A stretch of DNA of 64,000 nt from Augochlora pura (lineage: Eukaryota > Arthropoda > Insecta > Hymenoptera > Halictidae), in contig NC_135778.1 of assembly GCF_028453695.1 (NCBI RefSeq), positions 7,512,166 through 7,576,165 on the forward strand, read 5' to 3'. This document shows positions 1-13,570 of the stretch, one piece after another; positions within the stretch are counted from its first letter, which is position 1; each line of letters opens with the position of its first letter. The notes beneath the pieces were generated by a model. It was not told where the DNA came from. It saw only the letters and a list, made by a program, of their open reading frames with translations, and did no database searches. The translations under genes were made by a program, and so were the position numbers.

Positions 1-186
1 TGAATTCTTCGTTCTACCACTCACAGTTCGACACATTATTTTAAAGTGCGCGAAATTAGACGGGGCATTTAATACGTACAAAAACCCCACAGTTCTAAAC
101 GAAAAATACAAAAATGTATTCATAGAAAATACGTAATTACTTAATTACCAGATAAGAAGAACGTTTAATATTTGTTAAATATTAAA

Positions 187-216
187 TTCCGTTTCTACAG
201 TTTTGTAGAAACGGAA
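187..216. repeat. perfect 12-bp inverted repeat (hairpin)
   Basis: The arms TTCCGTTTCTAC and GTAGAAACGGAA are perfectly complementary and separated by a 6-nt loop. The sequence could form a stable stem-loop on either strand. No gene is adjacent and no U-tract or other terminator logic applies in a eukaryote. The function is unknown, and it could be the core of an old fold-back element. Confidence 0.8.
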
Positions 217-3200
217 GTGTAAAAGGAATATATGAAACAATATATGGCACAGATTACATCGCGCTTATGACAGCGAAGAGCGTATCCCTTCCTGTGATCC
301 TGGTATTAATTGTACATGGCCGTTGCGTCAACTCTGAAATTAATCTTATTACTTATGCACGGGTGTTACAGATTAGCGAGCGAGAAGTATTTCAGTTGCT
401 ATTCGTTGTTCGTCGCAGTCGTCGCAAACGATGCGAACTTGATTTATTATGCATTATATTCCTTGCGAGTAAATTCTATATTATATAATAAATATTATAT
501 ACCTTTTCCTAAATTCAATTTCCGTAGATCGTAACGAGAAGTTTTATTCCACGAGCTATTCGTGAATCCGAATATTTTATCCTGGGTTACGAAAATTGCA
601 TAATGCAATCATCGTTCAATGTGCATTAACTTTTGTTAACCAGTTGTGGTATTTATTTGTCTTGTTTTCTTTACAGTAATGCCCTAATTAAGATATTTTC
701 TTAGAAAACGAAGTGTTAAACAGAACTATCATTGTTAAGTGAACGATGCTAACACTTTGACACGCTTAGAGACCTTAAAACTGAAAAAGTTGAACCGTGT
801 TTCGAAGATAGAACCAGTTTAATGAAATAGGAAAATATGAAATGGGTGTGCAACTGATACTACAATTCCTTTCCCTTCGACGTCGAACAATGACAAAAAT
901 AAATAGTATCCTCGGTCAGGGCCGGTGAGTGTAAATGACCACAATGCTCGATCATTGACTGGATCACGTGTTACCTTCTACTACACAATAACGTGTTTCT
1001 GCCGTCACGTTCTTTTCCTCTACGGCGAAGACAAGGTAGTTATAATCGCATAATTATGCGTCAACGATGTTCGGAAGACTGGTTTCGATCACTGGAAGCA
1101 CTCTGAAAATTGTGGTAAAATCTTTCGAAGTACGCAACTTACAAAAAATAATGAGATCAGTGTCGCGCGTTGAACGAAAAACGAAACGTGGATGCTGTGA
1201 GCATCGAATAAAATCAATTTGTTGTCACGTTCAAAAATTTCACGAACGTAAAGTATTTTCTCTAATCAAATTGAAATCGACAAGCTGAGTTTTATGCCAT
1301 CAATTACTTTCTCAGTAGTCGCACGTTTTATCGATCCTAATAAAATTAAAATACAGTAATAGATTAGCATAAAATTGAACTTTCATCAAATCGAAGTTGT
1401 CAAAGTGTTAAGCTGTTGTAAAAGAAAAAGGCGAGTATCCTTTCCTATGAATTGATTCGTAAAATGTGACCCGCGCGTGAGAGAAATTGCTCGAAATAAA
1501 TTAACATTTCTCCCGAGAAGGAACAAACAATCGTTTTAATGAACACTCGTTTTACTTGATGTTTCAGCAATCGCAGCGACAAGCACGGTGCTGCATAATT
1601 ACGGTTACTAATTGTTCGTAAATAGCATTGTTCATCTATACTGTACATATACACTTTTCGGACGGGAAAACACCGAGGCAATTACCACACAAATGTATAT
1701 TTGCAAGAATATCTCGTTGAGCGTGTCCTTCGCAATCCTAAATGTTATTATGCCTAAGTTTAACCTGTCGATTCGCAATTCCATATTCTCGCTTTACCTG
1801 GAAAGCTTCAACTGAATTATAAACTTGGATCACGAATTAACTGCATCTGTGAGAGCAGATTAATTTTCTCGCTTATTAAAATTATGTCATTGAAATTTAT
1901 ATATAGTAATTTGTTCAAAATCAAATCGAATCTATACGTTTAACTGCAATGTAATTGAATTCGTATCGTGGCTTGTTAACAAACCACCGAGGTATTAATA
2001 AGTTACGAATCATTACATAAACTCTCGTTTTTATGTTATTTTATAAGAACGAGAATGAGGAAAATATTTCTATCATCGCGCGTCCCCTATTTTACAAACT
2101 TGCACATACGCAGTTAATGCGTAAAGACCCGCGGTCTAATCAGTAATTATTCAATCATTCGTAAACAAGATCGAAGAACTGAAGTTTCGTCATCGTTATA
2201 GTAGGCAGATTTTTAAATCGCGCGAAGTCGATGGCAATGGTAATATGAATAACAGCCATACTCCTTGCGTGTAGATACTATGCGAAATCAGATATCTTAT
2301 TATTTTTCACTTGAAATCTCGAAGGCCTCCAACTTTTTCTGATGCAAATCTCTCATGATTGACATACCAGATCTACAGATAGCTGTTCAACATGCGAAAA
2401 TTTTGAAAATACGACGAAATTGAAATGCTTTTCGAAAGCAAACTTTACATAATTTCTAGAGGATTGTATGTAGATGTGATGTATGTATATACAATATATA
2501 TAAAATTCACTACATCATACTTTTACAAAAATATAATGGCATTAATATATTTGAAACCGGACTACTGTTTGATCATTGATCTTATAAAATTATACGCGTT
2601 TATTAGACGATGCTACATATTTATAGATCTCCTCAATTTTATGGAACACTCTTAACAGACAACATTTCGATAGTATGAAAACACCGAGCGTATTTTTAGC
2701 TATAGTTCGTGGAAATGAAATTGACGAAGCACGGAATGATCTAACAAAGCAACTAGACATGACAACCACTGCGCTGACAGATGGATCCGAGCAAATAAAG
2801 ATCTCTTGGAATTAGGGTAGGAATGATGTCATCTGAGGTGTTACACTTATGCTCACATTTATGGTTTCTCCAGTTAAATGCTTACTTGTTACTTAGAACT
2901 GTTTATATCCGCCACAATATAAATGTCGAATTTTGCACACTTTAAATCCTTGCACCGTTTGTCGTTTGTTTCTTGAAATTGCGAAATTAACATTTATTAT
3001 ACTGCGTGAGTCACGCAATTGAGACGGGTTATCTACGTAGCTTGATTTGTGGTAAAAAAAAGACTGGAAAAGGATAAAGTTGAATGGTCTAAGAAGGTCA
3101 ATTTCTTCGTCACTTCGCTTCTTTTTGTAAATGGAATACCGCGCCGAGATATTGAAAACGCATTTTCTTAATATATTTATCTAAGACACAGGATTGCGTT

Positions 3201-3899
3201 ACAGTCCGCGTAAAGGAAAATATTAGAAACGATCAACAATTTATGAAATGTTTTCGTATTTTAGCAGCAATTATTAGACGTATAATAAGTTCCTAAACAA
3301 CGATATGAAACATTATATTTGTTCAAATTCTAGCTGCAACAATATTAATTTGGCGTTCTTTACGCTATAGTTACACAAGTGTGATGCTAGTAGCTAACAT
3401 TTCTATGACAAATTTTTCGATAAACCACTTTCCTGAGGCATATGTTATAGTAAAAATCATACGAGTGAATCCAATTTCGTCACTATTGTACATTAGTCGT
3501 GCTTAGGGTTCGATAGTTCTAGTATTAAAATTATCTTACAATTGCGAGTTGTTGCAATCGAAAAGGCTGGATCAGCAACGTATTACAAACGCACAAAGTC
3601 TGCAGATTGATCACAGTCGCAACGAACGCGTCGCGCCAAAGCAGAAGAGACATTCAATAAATTTCGAAAATGTTGTCAAAGGTTCAAACCAGACCTACCT
3701 CAACCTTTCCTGCGTGCGAGCACACTCCCGCTCCTCTCTTCCCGATTGCGATATCCTCCTCTTTCCTCGTTCCTTTCCTTTCACATTGTATTTCACACGT
3801 CGACCGTCCCGCGAGTTTACCGACACTTATTATTAAATATTCGTTGACCCATTGTAAACGCCGTGGAAACGTAACAACGATTACGATGCCTCGAAGACC

Positions 3900-4440
3900 G
3901 CGCGATCAACAAAAATAACGAACAGAAAATCCGCGAAACTTGTCAGCGATCATCGTATCGTACGGTACGGTGTCGACGGTGAGAGAATGTGCCTGATTTT
4001 TTCCTTTTCGAGGAGCCTAAATTCTATTAAGTAGCGTGTCTTCGGGACGAATCATCGCGGCGGCGAGTGAATCAATTTCGTTCTATTATTACGATCGGCT
4101 GACGAGATGTAATGGCAAAAGAAGGGAATGAGTCACTTTGCCGGCCTGTGACACACATATGCGGACACAACTGCGGTCTCGCATGCACGTGTAGCAATAG
4201 CCAGGCGTACTCGGGACCGACACGTCCTAGCTTCAGCCGCGCGGATACTCGATGACGAGAATCATCGTTTTGCCACGCGGGCCTCGCTGCGGCCGCCGCT
4301 CGGTTCGCGTCTGCTTCGTCGCTCGCCGCTCGTTGCCGAATGGTGCAAATCACGTTCCGCATAAACATTTCGAATGCGTACAAACACAGAGAATCACTTT
4401 TCTCCGCATTTTCGCTATAACCGTTGTGTAACAGAGCCGG
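3900..4440. other. small GC/CpG-rich island
   Basis: CpG density rises sharply against the AT-rich surroundings. A 103-codon open frame on the - strand (4072-4383) is rich in Ala and Arg and resembles no family I know, so I read it as a by-product of high GC. In insects such islands often mark promoters or enhancers. No splice structure was found that would tie it to vasa or cnc. Confidence 0.4.
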
Positions 4441-5253
4441 AGTCGTTGTTAGGGGTCAACCGGTTGGCATTGTATTAGGTCGTGTCAAATGTAACGTCGG
4501 ATTTCTTGCCAACAGTAAATTGATCGTTCGACCGATTAGTTACATTTGATTTATTTGTTACCGTTGGCAAACATGCGTACGTAGGAGCAAACAATTACTT
4601 CTTTTCCTAACCTAATTAGAATTTATAGAGGTAAGGACAGTGAACATACTGAAGGAAATTGTACAGAAAGATATGAAATTCAGAATTCATTGAAAAGTAT
4701 TCTCTCTGAAAGCATAATATAACGTAATTAATTCGAAGATGCCACAAGACCTCCAAGGAAAGAATTGCAACGGAATAAATCATCGCTCAAGCGTTGAACG
4801 AATAAATACGTAATATTTCATATTAATATTTAATATTGAGCATTATTTAATTAAATTTTTTTTTGGGTAAATAATCGTTAATCCGCTATGATACGAACTT
4901 TTTTATGCATAGACTCAACTAAGGTATTCAACTAGGAATTCAACTACATTGAGTTACAATGATTAGAACTTCTTATTGTCATTCAGAATTTTCAGCAAGG
5001 AAGAAATTTTCTGTTTATACTTCCTCCAATAGTTAAACATTGATATTGCATTATGAGAATAGAATTTTACTCTAGATTAACATAAATTAATGTATGTCTA
5101 ATAAACATGTGTTTAAAAATTTGTGTCGTAAATATTTTTCACGATACTGATTTGACATTATGATACTTGTTACTTTATAATAAAACTAAAAAATGTCATT
5201 TCGACCAGCTGGTAATTTTAAAGTTTCTTTTTAATATCCAGACTATAATTTCA

Positions 5254-5341
5254 TATTATTTTTACGAAATTATTTTAGTTAACATCATTTTTACGAAATT
5301 ATTTTAGTTAACATCATTTTTAACCAATTATTTTAGTTAAT
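5254..5341. repeat. three-copy 29-bp tandem repeat
   Basis: A 29-bp AT-rich unit containing TTTACGAAATTATTTTAGTT recurs at 5261 and 5290, with a third diverged copy at 5319. The first two copies are almost identical. It is non-coding. Confidence 0.85.
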
Positions 5342-7811
5342 ATTAATTTTAACGAATCGTCCTCGTTAATATTATCGTTATTCACGAGTTTGCAAAATGA
5401 ATTCCAATTGCTTCTGCACTGAGTTATACGTAAGCCTAGTTTCAGAAACATCGTTCCCGGAAGACTGCGTTTAGAGTTTCAGTTGGTGTTATCAAGTATG
5501 TGAGAGGTACTCCATTTCAAAGTCTGCAATACTGTCTATTTTTCAAATGTATCCAATATACATCGAGATTCATTTTCAAAGATATAAAAGTGCGAGAAAA
5601 ATATAAATGAGATTTCGACTTTCTCAAATGGCATTTTGATTTCTACATAGAATTACGTTTAGTATTTATTCGTTTAACATACTGCATTGTTTTCCGCGTT
5701 ATAGCAATTTTTAAATAACATTCTTTTATGATAAATCAAGATGCAAAGTGACTATTATAAAAAGTTCTATATCTGTTCTATAAGAGTTTCAAAAATGCAT
5801 AAAACGTAGCCGATGGTTGGGTGAACTCTTCTAGCGACTGAAATCGTAAAAATTGTCTACTCACTGTGTCACATGAATATTCATTCTCATTGTATTGATA
5901 CTGTTTCTGCCATTTAATTGAAGTCGATGAACGTACGGTTACCTTTCAATGCAGAAGTGTTCATACATACATATTACGTGTACGCAAAGAATAATGAGAG
6001 AAAAGTTTACACACGTTTCGTGGTTGCAAATCTGGCAAACGCAACAAGAAGCTCTTCCAAGGGCGTCTAAAATGTCATTCTAAGGTTATCAACATAGTAC
6101 CGGAAATAGAATCGGTATCCAATCAAAGTGGAACACCAGATAAAGATAAATTTGCTACGATTTCGTGTTTAACGTCGAATCTGCGAAAAAAGATTAGAAT
6201 TTCTTCTTTAGCATAAGTTTTGGATAATTTATGTCTGACAATAGCGTTCATTTGAATTTAAAAACTTGAGTTCACAAAAAGGCTATAAAATGCTACTAAA
6301 TCTAGCTGAAAATACTTCGAATTTGTTAAAAGTATGAAAATTGATTGCACTGTTATTCGATCGTAAACTATAAACTGTTACTAAAAGTATATTGATTGAT
6401 ATAAGGAATCATTGTTACTTATTCAATGCGAAATTAAATATATGTGACTGACTCTATAAACAATTCAGCAAGCTTTATACAACAGATGGATTACAGTTGT
6501 GTGTAAATTAGTAAATATTAAAAACTTGTTACATTACTTCCTAAAGTGACAATTTATGTGTATAATGATGCAACTGAATTTCTTTACGATTCATTGAACG
6601 ATATAAATGATTGCAGCCACGAAAAAGAACTGAATGACCTCGAGATTGTTTACGGAATATTAAAACTCATGATATTCGTGTAACTGTTTGAAAATTTTAT
6701 GTGCAATTCATAATTGTCTTTTAAACCTGAAATTTCCATTGATGCATGGAAATGCATCAAATTCTACTTGATTGATACTCGAGTCAGTATTTGTTAATAT
6801 AAGTAGATACAACTATTTGTCAAATCGATTTGCAAAATCATATTGGAAATCGAATCAAATCGAATAGATAACAATATAGAGCGTAATAGACAATAAGATT
6901 TGAAAATTATTTTCACTGCACGATGCTCGGTTCTGCATTACCGACAGAGTTAATAAACATACTACTACTACTACTGGTTTCAACCACTAGATGGTGGGAA
7001 TGATCATAGCATTCGAATAAAGCAACTTCAAATAAATTGATAATTTTTTAAAAATCGACACGACAAAGGCGTTTTTCTCTCTTCACACGTCGTTTAAATA
7101 TTTCTCAATGTTTATACCCTTAAACAGAAATGTAACGTTACATTTGCCAAAGTCTGCAAAACCATTGTATTAAACAAATTTATCATTGGAGTAAACAAAA
7201 TTGTTAAAGTTCTATCAAAATTAAATTTCTGATTGCGGTCAGTGAAAAAAATCAGCGTTTGGATTCACGTATAGTGCACTAAAATCTATATGAATTTTCT
7301 ATTAGTTATCAGAACACAATAAAAAATAAAAATTTGATTGAAGGATAATTGCATTTGTCAATAATTGTGTTAGTTATCGTATCAAGGTTTATCATAGATA
7401 ATCAAAAAGATCCATTTTCACTTTTAGTAAGTAATGATGTAGAGTTGGTATCGTTGTTGGTTGGAGTTGATTGTGAACATCATCCGGTTAGAACCTTAGC
7501 CGGATGTGGTCATCGGATCTCGTTCACATGAAATTAACTTATCTGATTCGAGATGTATACTGGAGTGAATATGTCGGAAACTGATTTTCTTTTCTATAGT
7601 AAAGCAGACCATTCAATTTTTAATTTTCTGCTTATATAATTCAACGATGAAGGACATTTTCAATTAAAATGTCTATAAGCATTATCATATTAAATTACCA
7701 TCTCTTATAACTTGTACCTCATTGTGTTCATTGCAAATGACTATATGTGGGTACATTCATATCCGTGGGTAACACTCGCGGATTTGTGTACGTCTTCAAC
7801 TGAACATAATA

Positions 7812-8057
7812 TTAACCTCTTAGGTATGGCTAGATTTTGTGCGAGTGAAATTATTCATAACTGAATTACCATTTTTTTGTATATAAATATATCTTTTGGT
7901 ATAATTATATATAGTACTAGCTATATTCGTTTCTTAGTGTATTGTACATATACACTTCCACTATAATCGTTTACTTTAATAACTAATAATACAACTGAGT
8001 AAAGCCCGAAACATCCGCGAAATCCACTATAATAGCGTGTCGTGCCTAATAGGTTAA
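7812..8057. mobile_element. TTAA MITE, family E, copy 1
   Basis: This 246-bp element is bounded by TTAA at both ends. It starts CCTCTTAGG and ends in the complement of CCTATTAGGCACGACACG. Its right end matches the left end of the element at 36697-36908, including the following run ATTATAGTGG, so the two are the same family in opposite orientation. TTAA duplication with C-rich/G-rich ends is characteristic of piggyBac-type transposons. There is no coding capacity, so it would depend on a transposase supplied elsewhere. Confidence 0.8.
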
Positions 8058-9774
8058 GCGAAAGTTCTAGAATAATATAAAGGACGTGAGGCAGTGCATC
8101 ATAATAAATAGTAAACAGAAGAGTTGTGGTTACGACGGATGACGAGATTCTGGTTAGACTTCGGCAGTCTACTAAATGTAAACATGAAATATCCCTTCAC
8201 CGTTTATTAAAAGATAATGGGATATTGAGCCTACCAATTAGATCGAATCTATGGGGGTTGGAACGGTGAAGGTAGGTTGGTAATCTGACGCCAAAGAATG
8301 GTGATACCGTTGACAATGGTACCCCTTGTAACCCCGTGGAAATTACAGGAAACAGACTGTCGAAACATCTTGGCGCCCTGTGCGGATTTAGGTCACGTCA
8401 AGTACCATGGAGATCAGGTATCAGAGTCGAAAATTAAGAAAGTTGTCAAATAGATACTAAACAGACTCTCAAAAATTACATCGACAAATTGACCGCAGTG
8501 TATACCCAAATAGAAATATGAAACGGGGCGACCAGATACGCGTCACAACAGTATCCAAGTAAATTTTCCATTCTTTCATAGCTCGATAGATTATTGTCGA
8601 TGGTACAAAATATTTCTCTAAATATTTTCTGTATTATACTCTTTGAAATAAATAGAGAACAGTATATTTTCAGCTTTAATTATAGCAACTGAACACGGTA
8701 TTCAAATATTTACACCTATACCTCGTTTAATTTTATCTATTGTTTTATATCGTGTCTACTTTAATTACATCGCTAACAGTGTATCCGGTCAATGATTATT
8801 GTAATCGAGCTATAATGGTTATTGTACAGTTTTATTATGTCAAGTATATCTGGGTTAGGTAAAAAAAAAGTCTTTAGAGACCGTTATGTAAAAATTGTTT
8901 AGTGACAGACGATTAAATATATATTAAAAAATATCTGCAGAAACCATTTTATCAGAGAAACGAAAAAAAACGACATCTAAATAGTACGCTTTTCGTTATA
9001 ATACAAAAGGTTTATGAGAAAGTTTGTAAATACGAATCGTAAAAAAGAATGTCGTGTAGAAAGTAAGGCTTGGAGGAATTCCGACCCATGTGGTCTTTTG
9101 TCTGCGACTTTAACGAGAATGTATACTGTCCAACAGATATTGACCAGATGATTCCAACAAGGAAGTAAAAAGTCATAAATCCTGTGCACAAGTGGCCGAA
9201 AGTCTCTTCGGAAAAACGTACTTCCTAATACATTTTAATTAGCATTTCCATGCAGATGTTAACGCTTTTGCAGAAAATTCAGAAAATTGGAAAAGACGAA
9301 ACTTTTTTTGTAATTTAATAGAAAACAAAAAGCACTTCCAATTGGACACATTTATAGTTTTATTAAACATGGTTCAAATGGTTTGTTTTTTTAAATTTCT
9401 GCTTGATTTTCGTATCTATTAAAAGAGGATACTTTCATTACAATCAATATTTCTAGATAGGCTTTTCAAATTTTTACTTTATCAGCAACGTATTAATTTC
9501 TTTAAAAGTAATAATTTAAAAACACGTACTATTAAACGATTTTCACATATATTTTAATTAAAGACGACTCATCATTATATTAGCTATTTCAACAACTAGA
9601 TGTAATCTTCGATTTATTTTTATAACATGCAAAAAGTGAAGACTTTCAAGTCTTATAGATAATATTTTACTGAACTGATCGAATTCTGCGAATGATATAT
9701 TAACAAAATGAAATTCGTTCCTTAAAAAGAACAAGAAGTAAAGTGTACGTAAGTAAGTTTATCTCTTGGTAAAT

Positions 9775-9895
9775 CTTATATTTTGTAAATATAAAATAAT
9801 ATACATGTATATAATAATCATATACATATATATAAATATAATATAATAAATGTAAATATAAATAAATATAATATAAAATAATGTTTAAAAGAACA
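9775..9895. repeat. AT-rich low-complexity tract
   Basis: This is a run built almost only of A and T (TATA, AATATA and ATAAAT words) with no fixed period. I see no gene signal in it. Confidence 0.75.
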
Positions 9896-10310
9896 TTTAC
9901 AGTACAGATAGTTTTTATGGGCGTTGATGCAAATTTATCTAAAGGTCAACAGAGTTACTATGTCGTCATTAGGACTGCGTTGCTCGGTGACAATGTATTC
10001 AGTTAGACCTCGTAAAAAGTTGGGAGTCTAGCGTCTTGTCTAATGTCTAGCAGAACCGTAATTGTTCGGACAGCAAACATAAACCAGATCCAGTCCCCGC
10101 TGTGAAGAAGATCCACCAACCTTTTGCCGGATTTATTGCTTTCACGTGTCCAACAGAAGGTTTACCAGCATTGACATTGGCATTTTGGAACTTTTCTTTT
10201 ATGACCCCCAATAATATTTAATGATTTTATACCGTAGCTTTATGGATTGATTCCGAGGAGCTTATCCGTGAATAAACGAATACAATTTTTACGAACAGAT
10301 GTACAATTTA

Positions 10311-10415
10311 AATATTTTCTCGTATTTTGTTCAATATTTGCAATATTTTCTCGTATTTTGTTCAATATTTGCAATATTTTCTCGTATTTTGTTCAATACT
10401 TGTAATACTTTCTCA
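10311..10415. repeat. three-copy 31-bp tandem repeat
   Basis: A unit centred on CGTATTTTGTTCAATA recurs at 10321, 10352 and 10383, which is a 31-bp period. The first two copies are nearly identical and the last is more diverged. It is non-coding. Confidence 0.9.
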
Positions 10416-12359
10416 ATTTTAATAACCAGTTATTTTCAGTAAATTTACATAAAAGTTCATTTATAACTCACTGAAAGTGTTTATGAAACGTTCCACTGTT
10501 TTACAACAAACGTGAACCTATTTTTACGAAAATTGCATATATAATTGTGGCAATAGAATTTATATTAAACTACTGTATTAGCAATTTTCTATTTTCCAAA
10601 GTACGTTTTGATGAGATCAATTTCTTGTAATGTTATGCTGAATATGCAGCCACAGTACATATTAATAGTTTTCGAAAGTATCTGCTACTTTATCATTCCG
10701 ATATAAAACGTTTGATCAAAACGTGCAGGGACAGCTTCTCCTTTCACGATTGAAACAGGTAGATCTCGATACAGACATCGTCGATTAATCATTTACAGAA
10801 AATTATTCGACTCACTCTCGTGAAGTAACAATGATACGAACTGGGTAACGCGAACGTTACGGGATTCAATTATTCCCATGACACTTGATACACGATAGAC
10901 GACGAACATGATACGTAAGATTCATTAGAAGTCACGAATAAACGATAACAAAAGTGGTACACATTGGTACAAGTCGAGTATCATATGATCATTTCTTACG
11001 TTCGATCATACGGTTTGACCGTTTACAAAACTTTACGAAACTGTGTGTACTTCTTTGCCTCCTTCCTTCGTCATTTGCAACAATGTCGTACATGTGCATT
11101 GAGCAAGATGGTACTACCAACACGTCAGAATGCACGTGCACATCTCCGATGCAAATTATGCGACTCAAATCGAATAATTTGATAAGAACGACCAGAGCTT
11201 CACTGCCGATGATAATGATTTTTAGAAAGCGTTATCTCTGTGCACTAGTTTGATTAGATTGTTATCGTATATCAAATAAAAACAACATAATAAAATATAT
11301 AATAATAATTCTATGTAAGACTAGATGGTTATATCAAATTTTTTCTTTAAAAAAAGGAAACAAAAGAATATAAAATTTTATGTTTTTTATTCGATAAGCA
11401 TAAATGTATGTAATACGATTTTAGCTTCTATACAAAAAATTGTATTCTACTTTATTATTTTATATTTATTATATCTATTATTTAATGCAATTGTGAGATA
11501 TTAATAAAAACACTATGAAATAAATAAAATAATAACAAACATAGTAGTAGAAAAAGTGAACAAAATTCGAAATGTAAAATGAACATGTTTCAATAAAAAA
11601 TTAATAAATCAATGGTACAAAAATTAACAGTTGATAATTTATAAGATGCATGGAATTGACGAAAGTAATATTTGAGGCTACGTATCTGTAATCCTCCATT
11701 GTCTAGTAGATACAAAGGCTCAGAATGTGACCTTGGTTTTTGTCTGAAGCAATTTTTTTCAGGTTATTTTATATGTACACAATAGTCCTACTATAAGCTG
11801 AGGACAAATATTGTGTGTATGAATACGTCTACCCAAATGCATGTTCGACAAAAATTCGTATAATAATTTGCCAAGAATAACTAAAAATTATAACATATAT
11901 GTATGTATTTGTAAAGTGCTAAATTATTTATTACGTTTCTAAACAAATGGTTGTTGTTTGTTAAAATTTGTTTCATATATTAATAACGAATAAATAATAT
12001 GTAGTAATATAAATATAGATATAACAATAACAGGGAAGAGTACGATTTTCTTAATATTTCAACTTGATTTTTAAATAATGTATCTACAATAGAATAAATA
12101 TTTAATATCTTCAACACACCTACAATATAGGACGTGTTTTGCTTTTACGATTATTGTAAATTGTCTGTAAAACGTAAAAAATATGTTTCTTGGAAAATAT
12201 TAATTTACAGTTATAATACCATTTAAATAAATGCATTCGATTGAAAATAATTAGAGTTTTCATGCAAGTAAAGATTTTTGTAAAACACAAATGTATGCTG
12301 TCGGCGGGCTACGGAATATATTGATACGGTTCTGCGCACTATACGCAGAAAGCGAGGCG

Positions 12360-12619
12360 CATGCGCCCTCCAGTAAAACTCGATAGCTGAAGCCGATTCG
12401 CAACTGCCGCATATTTCAAGTTGGCTAGTCTGTAGTTCTTTGTTCGTAGAGGCGACGACAACGGTTAAACTGGTCAGCAGTTTTCAACGTGCTGTTAGTC
12501 AGTTTCATTCGTCTCTCGAGCTCAACGGTGCACGAGGAGCACATTTTAACGTGTTGATTTATTCGACCGATTCGGTCGAACTTGCCTTCGCTCATATTTT
12601 TTTTGACATCAATTAAAAC
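12360..12619 (+). promoter_or_regulatory. vasa promoter region and non-coding first exon
   Basis: GC content and CpG density rise at about 12.3 kb. The segment ends in a good splice donor (AAAAC|GTAAGTACT, donor at 12620). It pairs with the acceptor TTTGCAG|GTTATA just before the vasa start codon, giving a 945-bp intron in the 5' leader. An initiator-like TCAGTT lies at 12499-12504 and no TATA box is evident. The exact transcription start cannot be fixed from sequence. Once spliced, an in-frame TAA lies four codons upstream of the ATG, which confirms that coding begins in the next exon. Confidence 0.7.
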
Positions 12620-13570
12620 GTAAGTACTGTGAAACGTGCACTTACATTTTATCGCTACCGTTCAGCCATATTTGCCGGTAATCGCAATGTTTTATTTTAT
12701 CGATATGCACGTGCGTTATCTAGTACGCATTTAACTATTGTGGGAGAGATTCAATTCGTTATATTTGTCATTTGTTGTTACTGCAAGGAGATATGGTCAA
12801 TAATCTACAGATTAGTATCGTGGATAAAGTCAACATCGATATTTCTAGGAATACGAGAACATTTCATGTAAAATGTTTTCGAAGATAAACCTCTAAATAA
12901 TACTAGGTCAAACAAAAACCATAGACAAAACTGTTTTGTGAACTTGATATTTCGTGTTCAATCTCGGAAACGTGACTGACGCTTATGTAAATGTACTTAC
13001 ATGCATACTTAACTACTTACACTGTACACGCCGTTTGTAAAAAAAAGTACACGTTAAATTAGTTTATTTCATTTTTAACGTACTAATGGATTCAATGGTT
13101 GAGATATGCTTTCTGTTGTAAAATCAAACTACTGTACTGAAAATCAATCCGTCCGTATATATATGTATGTAGATTTGTTACGTGTATTAATGTAACTTAT
13201 TTAGGCGTGTAAAAGTGAAACTAAAAATGCATAGATACTTTATATGACAAAAAGTCGAATGTGTGTAGTAAATTCTTGTAAAAGAACAGTGGAACTTGAA
13301 TCTAAAAGCTTAACTTGAGATTGTAAAATGTTTTACATAAAATTCTTATAAAAACGATTGGAGGTAACTGTTTTTGGTAGATGAAGAATTACAACATATC
13401 TATTTTGCAAAAATTGCATTATGCATTTGCACATATACAACTACGACATATTCCTTTAGAATATTTCTTTTAATTGTTTTTCTTCTCATTTCTATAATCT
13501 TGAATTATTTTTAATAGGGTTACTTTTTAAAATCTTCAATTATAATGTTGTCAAATCTTTGCAGGTTATA

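Larger units (their letters stand above)
1..12300. other. AT-rich non-coding DNA, probably cnc intron
   Basis: No recognisable protein-coding exon was seen on either strand over these 12.3 kb. The open frames are short, AT-rich and unlike known proteins. The stretch lies beyond the last visible cnc exon, on its downstream side, so it is probably part of a long cnc intron. That is inferred from the absence of the cnc bZIP exon anywhere to the right. It holds one TTAA element, two tandem arrays, a perfect hairpin and a small GC-rich island, listed separately. Confidence 0.6.

Noticed and set aside
3671..3683. tRNA B-box-like GGTTCAAACC
   Set aside because: No A box lies upstream and no cloverleaf forms.
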